From Kribbella qitaiheensis (lineage in GTDB: Bacteria > Actinomycetota > Actinomycetes > Propionibacteriales > Kribbellaceae): 64,000 nt of DNA. Below are positions 58,896 through 64,000 of the stretch, piece after piece. The translations under genes and the position numbers were made by a program. The notes beneath the pieces are model-generated. The model saw only the letters and a list, made by a program, of their open reading frames with translations, searched no databases and was not told the DNA's origin. Position 1 is the stretch's first letter. Every line of letters starts with the position of its first letter. Where the stretch lies: the NCBI RefSeq assembly GCF_014217565.1, contig NZ_CP043661.1, forward strand, positions 4,216,001 through 4,280,000, written 5' to 3'.

Positions 58896-58961
58896 GAGAG
58901 CACCGCTCTCTCTTGCTTCAAGTGTGCCTGATCGGTCGGCCAAAAGCAAGAGCACCGCTCT
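58896..58961. promoter_or_regulatory. Two copies of the TetR operator GAGAGC-ACC-GCTCTC
   Basis: GAGAGC-ACC-GCTCTC at 58896-58910 and AGAGC-ACC-GCTCT at 58949-58961 are the same 13-15-bp palindrome repeated 52 bases apart, each beside AGCAAGAG/CTCTTGCT. They flank the middle of the region between the divergent YrdB and TetR genes, one near each start, so one repressor can silence both. Confidence 0.75.
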
Positions 58962-59002
58962 CTCAAGTTGCCGGTGCTCACCTGCCGCGCGATGATCGGG
59001 GG

Positions 59003-59695
59003 ATGACGACGCCGAGACAACGCGCCCATCAGCAGACGATGGCCGACATCCTCCGGATCGCCCACCAGCAGCTCAGCACCGAAGGCTCGGCCGGCCTGTC
59101 CCTGCGAGCGATCGCCCGCGAGCTCGGCCTGGTCTCGTCCGCCATCTACCGGTATGTGCCGAGCCGCGACGAGCTGCTCACCCTGCTGATCGAAGAGTCG
59201 TACAACTCGTTCGGAGACGCGGTGGAGGCGGCCGAGGCGCGGAGCCGCCGGGACGACCTGGACCGCCGCTGGCTGACCATCGGCCGCGCCGTACGCCGGT
59301 GGGCCGTCGCCAACCCGGCCGAGTGGGCCCTGCTCTACGGCAGCCCGGTCCCCGGGTATCACGCGCCGCCTGAGCGGACCACGGCCGCCGGGAGCCGTGT
59401 CCCCCTCCTCATCCTCGCCCTGCTCGCAGATGCCCGGCTGGAGCCGTCCCAGGACGATCCACCGATGACGGCTGCCCTGCACCGCGAGCTGGAGCGCGTC
59501 GGTCCCGCTCTACCTGGCGAGCTCAGGCCAGAGATCCTCGCGCGCGGCCTGCTGGCCTTCTCATCGCTGTGCGGCCTGGTGAGCCTGGAGTTGTTCGGCC
59601 AGTTCACCAACACCGTCACCCAGTTCCCTGCCCACCTGGACCACCAACTGGCCCGCCTGGGCGCCACGCTCGGCCTCCCAGGCTCCGGCGCCTAG
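59003..59695 (+). CDS. TetR/AcrR family transcriptional regulator
   Basis: 230 residues from ATG 59003. The helix-turn-helix is LSLRAIARELGLVSSAIYRY followed by VPSRDELLTLLIEESYN, with the A-I-Y-R-Y form, and the ligand domain is the TetR_C_13-type (WAVANPAEWALLYGSPVPGY). It is divergent from the YrdB gene and should bind the paired palindromes at 58896 and 58949. The 3' end overlaps by four bases the end of the DUF4913 gene on the other strand. Confidence 0.93.
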   Translation: MTTPRQRAHQQTMADILRIAHQQLSTEGSAGLSLRAIARELGLVSSAIYRYVPSRDELLTLLIEESYNSFGDAVEAAEARSRRDDLDRRWLTIGRAVRRWAVANPAEWALLYGSPVPGYHAPPERTTAAGSRVPLLILALLADARLEPSQDDPPMTAALHRELERVGPALPGELRPEILARGLLAFSSLCGLVSLELFGQFTNTVTQFPAHLDHQLARLGATLGLPGSGA

Positions 59696-60066
59696 ACGCC
59701 GTGCAGGTTCGTCTGGCGCTGGTCGAAGAAGAGGCCGGCCGGTGGTGCCTCCACGGGAAGCGGCGGGATCGGGTAGTCGCTGTGCGACCCGCGACAGGCC
59801 GCGAACGGCCCGTCGGGATCGAGCAACGCCATCATGTGCGGGTCCGCGTGGTCACGCCACCAGACCGACATGCCGGTCGCCGGGTCGAGGCGCAGGTGCT
59901 CCCACGCCCGCCAGATCGAGTCCAGCCGGCTCAGCGCCTCCGCGTGCCGGTACCACTCCGGGCACCAGACGAACTGCTGCCCGATGCGGCGGCAGTACAG
60001 GTAGACCAGCCGGTCCTCGACGAAGGCGGCAACGTGTGGATAGAAGAGCTCCTGTTCACCATCCAC
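59692..60066 (-). CDS. DUF4913 domain-containing protein
   Basis: 124 residues from GTG 60066, which has GAGGAG upstream and overlaps the corrected stop of the TraG-like gene (60056-60058) by about 11 bases. It reads FYPHVAAFVEDRLVYLYCRR, WCPEWYRHAEALSRLDSIWR and MSVWWRDHADPHMMALLDPD, the W-C-x-E-W...W-W-R-D-H pattern of DUF4913. This family occurs in actinobacterial conjugation-like and secretion loci next to VirD4/TraG genes; its role is unknown. It is the last gene of the type IV-like operon in this window. Confidence 0.88.
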   Translation of the reverse strand: MDGEQELFYPHVAAFVEDRLVYLYCRRIGQQFVWCPEWYRHAEALSRLDSIWRAWEHLRLDPATGMSVWWRDHADPHMMALLDPDGPFAACRGSHSDYPIPPLPVEAPPAGLFFDQRQTNLHGV

Positions 60067-61910
60067 GGCGTTGCTCCTCGGTCTGCTCCCAGACCGGTGC
60101 CGGCGGGCCCGCTGGGCGCAGCCGGCGCAGACGACTGCGGACGGCCGGCCGCTATCCACGCGCCCGCACCGCTCTCGGTGATGGCCGGAGCCGACGCGCC
60201 CGGATCGTGGTGAGCGAAAGAGGCCTTCACGGCAGCGGCGTACGGGCCGACCATCCAAGGCACCGTCTTGATCATCGTGGCCGGGATCCCGGACGGGAAC
60301 ACGACCGCGCGTCCCGGTGGCATCGAGGCGAGGTCGGAGACCTCCATGATGTGGTGGCGCTGGGTCTGCCGGCTCGTACCGCGCTCGCCCTTGTTGTACG
60401 ACACCGAGTTCGAGGTGATGTCGTAGTCGCCGATCAGCTTGCTCAGCCGCTCGAGGAAGTTCGCGTCGGACACACCACCGCCGTACACGCGGATGTTCGC
60501 GGCGGACCACAGCTTCTCCATGCCGCGCTCGCCCCAGCACTCCACGCCTTGCGCCCAGGACTGCAGGATCGTCATCAGCACGATGCCGCGGGAGCCGAAG
60601 TGGCTGTAGAGGTCCGGCAGATCCTTCCAGCGGCAGACGTTCGCCGCCTCGTCCAGCACGCCGACGAGCGGGCTCGGCATCCGGCCGCCGGCGCAGGTCT
60701 TCGCGTAGTCCTCGGCGGCTTCGACCACGGCCACCGTCAACGCGGTGACCAGCGGGCCCGCAGTACCGGCGCCTTCCTTGGACAGGCTGTACAGGGTGCC
60801 GCCTTCGCGGACGAACTGGTAGGGGTTGAACTGCGGCCGGTTGTCGTTCGGGCCGTTCGGGATGACCCAGCCGGTCACCTTGCGGTTGATCAGGAACTGC
60901 GCGCTCTGCTGGGCCGTTCCGTAGATGCCACCGCGCTGCTTGTCGGGCGCGCTGATGACACCGGCAAGCGCATCCGCGGACAGCTGGAGCCCGGGAGTGG
61001 ACCGCAGGATCCGCTCCGGCTCGTCGTTCCTCGGATCCGCGAGCCAGGTGTAGATCTGGGTGATCGGCCGCTTCGCCACCGCGGCGGCGAGCAGCAGGCC
61101 GGCCAGCAGATCGGTGCCGGCGGCATCGAAGAAGGCATCCGTCCGGGCCGACTCGGACCGCTGCGACGCGACGAAGTGCTCAGCCAACTGCCGGGCCTTG
61201 GTCTCGTCGGTGATGTAGCTGAGCGGGTTCCACCACCAGTTCGGCTCCTCGCCGCAGACCTCCTGCGGATCGAAGACCCAGACCGGGCCCTTCGCCGCGC
61301 GCGGGTCGCGGGTGGCGTCGACGATGTCCCGCTTGTTCGAGGTAGCCACCACCGCCCCCGGCGCTTCCAGGATCGCCGGCACTGCCCGCGACGTGGTCTT
61401 ACCGGTCCGGGGGCCCCAGACGTCGACGTGCATGTCTTCCCAGGAGCCGAAGACTTCCAGGTTGTCGCGGACGGTGCGGCCGATCATCACACCGGGGCCG
61501 GCGTGGCCGGTGCCGAGGCGGTTGGCGATGTCCTGGGCGCCCTGGCGGGTCAGCTTGTAGATGTCCTTGCGCTTCGACATCAGCTGGGCGGACTGGTCCA
61601 CCCGTGAGCCGGGCTTGCCGATCCTGGTGACGAGGTAGAAGCCGCCGCCGGCCAGCGCGGCGAGCAGGACGAGCTCCAGCAGCAGTACGCCGGTCGCGGC
61701 GCCGGACCATTCGACCCGGCCGTTGATCAGGTCCGTGAGCGCGCCGATCGGGTTGCCGCCGATCGTGCGGGACTTGTTGATCGCCGCGGCGACCTTGAGC
61801 GACGACCAGATGCCACCGACGACGACCACGAACAGGCCGATCGCGACGAACACCAGCACCGACTCGATCGACAACCCGCCGGGACCGGTGGACTTCTTGC
61901 CCTGGGCCAT
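60056..61910 (-). CDS. VirD4/TraG-like coupling protein (TraM recognition domain), frameshift near C-terminus
   Basis: About 618 residues from ATG 61910. Two N-terminal membrane helices (LVFVAIGLFVVVVGGIWSSL and VLLLELVLLAALAGGGFYLV), then Walker A DVWGPRTGKTTSRAVPAILE, VWVFDPQEVCGEEPNWWWNP, the TraG/TraM-recognition core LVGVLDEAANVCRWKDLPDL (Walker B D-E-A-A) and GIVLMTILQSWAQG. Type IV coupling ATPases of this kind recruit DNA or protein to a secretion channel. As read, the frame runs to 59931 across the DUF4913 gene; shifting at the GGGCCC at about 60105-60110 gives PAPVWEQTEEQRRGW and a stop at 60056-60058, the expected end. An added base is the likely cause. Confidence 0.9.
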
Positions 61911-62074
61911 CAGTGTCCTCCGTCCGGAGTCAGCGCGTCGGCTCCGGTGTTCAGGTGGGTGGATCGCAAGGCGGAGGGAGTGGGCGATCCCTTTTCCATC
62001 GTGCGCTTCCGACAATGCGGCGAGGCGCCCGCCTGGGCGCCGGAGACGGCGTGCTGACTTCGGATGGTGGACAC

Positions 62075-63712
62075 TTACTCCTCCACTCCAGTTTTGGCGG
62101 CTACTCGGGTGGCGGGATCGGGCGGGGGTGCCAGCAGGGTGCCCGGGTCGGGCGGGGGCAGCGTGGCCGGGTCGTCGAAGGTGTACTCCGCGACGACCTC
62201 CTCGGTACCGTCCTCGGCGATCTCCACCTTCAGCGGCCGGCCGTCCGCGCCGGTCTTCCACAGCTTGTTGGTGTCGTTGATCTCGCGCTCGACCGAGGTC
62301 AGCGCGACATGCACCGGGATGCCGGGGCGGCCACCGACCTTGACCAGGAAGTTCCCTCGTCCGGGCGGTGCCGACTCCTCACCGGTGGCCGGGTCCCAGG
62401 CGGGCGGGTCCTGCCAGCCGATGAGCATGTTCTGCTCCTCGCCCGACAGCGGTACGACGGCGGTCAGGTTCTCCATCTCGGCCCGCGGCAGTCCGCCGCA
62501 GATCACCATCCCGGACCGCTCGACGAAACCCTTCGCCTTCATCCGGTCCTCGGAGTGCTCCAGCGCGAGCAGGTCGGACATGGTGTGCGAGATCATCGCC
62601 ATCCCGACACCACGCTGCCGGTTCAGCCGGGTCAGCGCGTCGACCCGGTCGACCAGACCGCGTCCCGCGCGCAGTACCCGCCAGAGCTCGTCGAGGATGA
62701 CGAAGTAGTGCCGCCGCGGCTCGAGACCGGCATCGGCGAGGGCCTGCGAGACCGCGACCGCGCCGAACCCGTACGACCAGCAGGCCAGCAGTACGGCGGC
62801 TTGCAGGCTCGTCTCGGAGTCGTCGATGTTCGACACGTCGAAGACGACCGGCCGGTCCATCGCCATCGGCTGGTCGGTCTGTTCGGAGAAGATCTCGCCG
62901 AGCCTGCCGCCGCCGACCAGGCCGATCAGCGAGGCCTCGAGTCCTTCGGTGATCTGCCGGTAGCGTTCCATGCTGCCGCGGTCCAGCGCGACGTCGCGGA
63001 CCCGGTCCGGAGCTTCCTGGATCACCTTCAGCAGATCCCGCAGTACGGGGGTGCCGTCGTGGCGTTCGTCGAGGACCTTCAGCGCCTCGTCGATGATGGT
63101 CTCTTCGCGGTCCGTCGGCGGCCCCGACCGCATGATCGAGATCAGCGCGGACACCATCGTCGACCGGCGCCCGTGCGCGTCGGCCTGGATCGCCTGCCGG
63201 GCGCTACCGGTCAACCGCAACGCGGCCTTGCGGGACTCACCGGGGTCGAGCACGTTCAGGTGGCCACGGCCACGACCCAGCTCGATCACCTGGCCGCCGA
63301 GGGCCTCGATCAGGTCCTTGTAGTCCGGCTTCAGGTCGCCGAGCACCAGCGGCATGATCCCGTAGCCGGCCAGGCCCAGCGCCATCCGCCGGATGATCGT
63401 GGACTTGCCCAGGCCGGGCTTGCCGAGCACGAAGACCGACGGGTTGGAGATCAGCTTGGCGCGCATGAACCAGCTGATCGGGTCGCAGCACATGGTCGCG
63501 CCGGAGAGGATGTTGCGGCCGATCGGTACGCCGACCATCGGGCTGCCGGTGCCGGCCGCGAACGGCCACATCCCGCACACCTGGACCGTCGTACCGCGCC
63601 ACTCGGCCGGTGCCTGCAGGTACGTCGAGTAGCCGCCGCCCATGCCGGGCCAGCCGCGGGGCATCGGCCGCTTGCCGCCCCGCATGGGGTCGACCGGCTT
63701 CTTCTTGCTCAC
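62075..63712 (-). CDS. VirB4/TraC-like conjugation ATPase
   Basis: 545 residues from GTG 63712 (VSKKKPVDPMRGGKRPMPRG), with GGGAGG upstream. The P-loop is FVLGKPGLGKSTIIRRMALG, followed by GIMPLVLGDLKPDYKDLIEA and HYFVILDELWRVLRAGRGLV (Walker B D-E-L-W as in VirB4), VAMISHTMSDLLALEHSE and a C-terminal proline-rich tail PPPDPGTLLAPPPDP. It powers a type IV secretion-like machine. The gene starts 16 bases after the stop of the SCO6880 gene and is followed after 165 bases by the VirD4-like gene, giving the order SCO6880-VirB4-VirD4-DUF4913 known from actinobacterial chromosomes. Confidence 0.9.
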   Translation of the reverse strand: MSKKKPVDPMRGGKRPMPRGWPGMGGGYSTYLQAPAEWRGTTVQVCGMWPFAAGTGSPMVGVPIGRNILSGATMCCDPISWFMRAKLISNPSVFVLGKPGLGKSTIIRRMALGLAGYGIMPLVLGDLKPDYKDLIEALGGQVIELGRGRGHLNVLDPGESRKAALRLTGSARQAIQADAHGRRSTMVSALISIMRSGPPTDREETIIDEALKVLDERHDGTPVLRDLLKVIQEAPDRVRDVALDRGSMERYRQITEGLEASLIGLVGGGRLGEIFSEQTDQPMAMDRPVVFDVSNIDDSETSLQAAVLLACWSYGFGAVAVSQALADAGLEPRRHYFVILDELWRVLRAGRGLVDRVDALTRLNRQRGVGMAMISHTMSDLLALEHSEDRMKAKGFVERSGMVICGGLPRAEMENLTAVVPLSGEEQNMLIGWQDPPAWDPATGEESAPPGRGNFLVKVGGRPGIPVHVALTSVEREINDTNKLWKTGADGRPLKVEIAEDGTEEVVAEYTFDDPATLPPPDPGTLLAPPPDPATRVAAKTGVEE

Positions 63713-63728
63713 AGGGCCTCCCGCTGGC

Positions 63729-64000
63729 TCATAGCGATTCCCGGATGCCGGCCGGAACCGACAAGTGGCTGTGCAGGACGATGCCGAGTGGCAGCGCCGC
63801 GACGAAGGCGGAGTCCTGTGACCCGTACGCCGGGCGGAGCAGCACCCGGGCGGTGGCACCCAGGTTGTCGATCGCGGCGATCATGTCCGGCAACTGCTCG
63901 GCGGACATCACCGTGCCGGTGACCACCATGCCGAAGTTGACCAGACCGGCACCGCGCGCCTCCTCCATCGCAGTACGGTCGGCTGCCCTGGCCTCGGCCA
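63729..64000 (-). CDS. SCO6880 family protein, C-terminal part
   Basis: Runs off the right window edge; only the last 90 residues are seen. AEARAADRTAMEEARGAGLV, then NFGMVVTGTVMSAEQLPDMI and RVLLRPAYGSQDSAFVAALP with LGIVLHSHLSVPAGIRESL match the end of SCO6880-type proteins, a VirB-like component of actinobacterial type IV secretion-like loci (PrgI/VirB4 N-domain relatives). It is the first visible gene of the minus-strand operon and is separated from the ATPase gene by 16 bases. Confidence 0.82.
   Translation of the reverse strand, partial: AEARAADRTAMEEARGAGLVNFGMVVTGTVMSAEQLPDMIAAIDNLGATARVLLRPAYGSQDSAFVAALPLGIVLHSHLSVPAGIRESL

Noticed and set aside
59692..64000. Calling the secretion-like locus an integrative conjugative element
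   Set aside because: No integrase, relaxase, tRNA or att repeat is visible in the window.

Overview
The window is GC-rich DNA with very high third-position GC, frequent GTG/TTG starts, Lrp, TetR, MerR, LacI and WYL regulators, HelD, LCP, DUF3152, DUF4913 and an SCO6880-type secretion cluster. This fits the chromosome of a soil actinobacterium. A Kribbella-like member of the Propionibacteriales is my best guess, but this is inference without a database search. No rRNA, tRNA, CRISPR array, transposase or integrase was recognised.

Layout. 1-8.1 kb: a broken MFS gene, DUF4865, a frameshifted unknown gene, a divergent TetR/PfpI pair with a strong operator, a ClgR-like regulator coupled to a PLP lyase and divergent from clpP, and a PLP sulphur-amino-acid enzyme divergent from an Lrp regulator. 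8.1-10.7 kb: a methyltransferase, two gene remnants fused tail to head, and palindromic repeats. 10.7-24.1 kb: an LLM monooxygenase and FMN reductase, a protealysin-like M4 protease, HelD, a histidine-rich Tat-exported PHP hydrolase with a coupled orphan gene, an M23 lipoprotein, an epoxide hydrolase, two VOC proteins and a DUF3152 protein with tandem repeats. 24.1-28.2 kb: palindromic repeats, a decayed protein-arginine deiminase gene, LCP and a truncated kinase-like gene. 28.3-38.4 kb: LacI, SDR, APH-like, UbiA, two 2OG-type oxygenases, proline iminopeptidase, and a WYL regulator divergent from a two-gene ABC exporter. 38.4-52.6 kb: many small regulator/enzyme modules (AraC with NmrA and DUF1772; LysR with MFS; TetR with hydrolases; WYL with FAD oxidase; MerR with membrane proteins; TetR with DUF2218). 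52.6-58.9 kb: dnaB carrying a small intein, a MATE exporter, MerR with a quinone-type oxidoreductase, and a YrdB/TetR pair. 59.7-64 kb: the end of a minus-strand type IV secretion-like operon (SCO6880, a VirB4-like ATPase, a VirD4/TraG coupling protein, DUF4913).

Most of the window is ordinary regulator-plus-enzyme modules with visible inverted-repeat operators. Three things stand out. First, at least eight genes are knocked out of frame by what looks like extra G or C bases in a GGCC context, which argues for a systematic sequence error or mutational hotspot. Second, the dnaB intein has alanine at position 1 and a Trp-Cys-Thr triplet, the hallmarks of class 3 inteins. Third, a family of about 60-bp palindromic elements with CTTTGTGCA-type ends occurs at two places 14 kb apart. 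True gene decay, as opposed to single indels, is seen at 9.3-9.9, 24.5-25.8, 27.9-28.2 and 38.5-38.7 kb.
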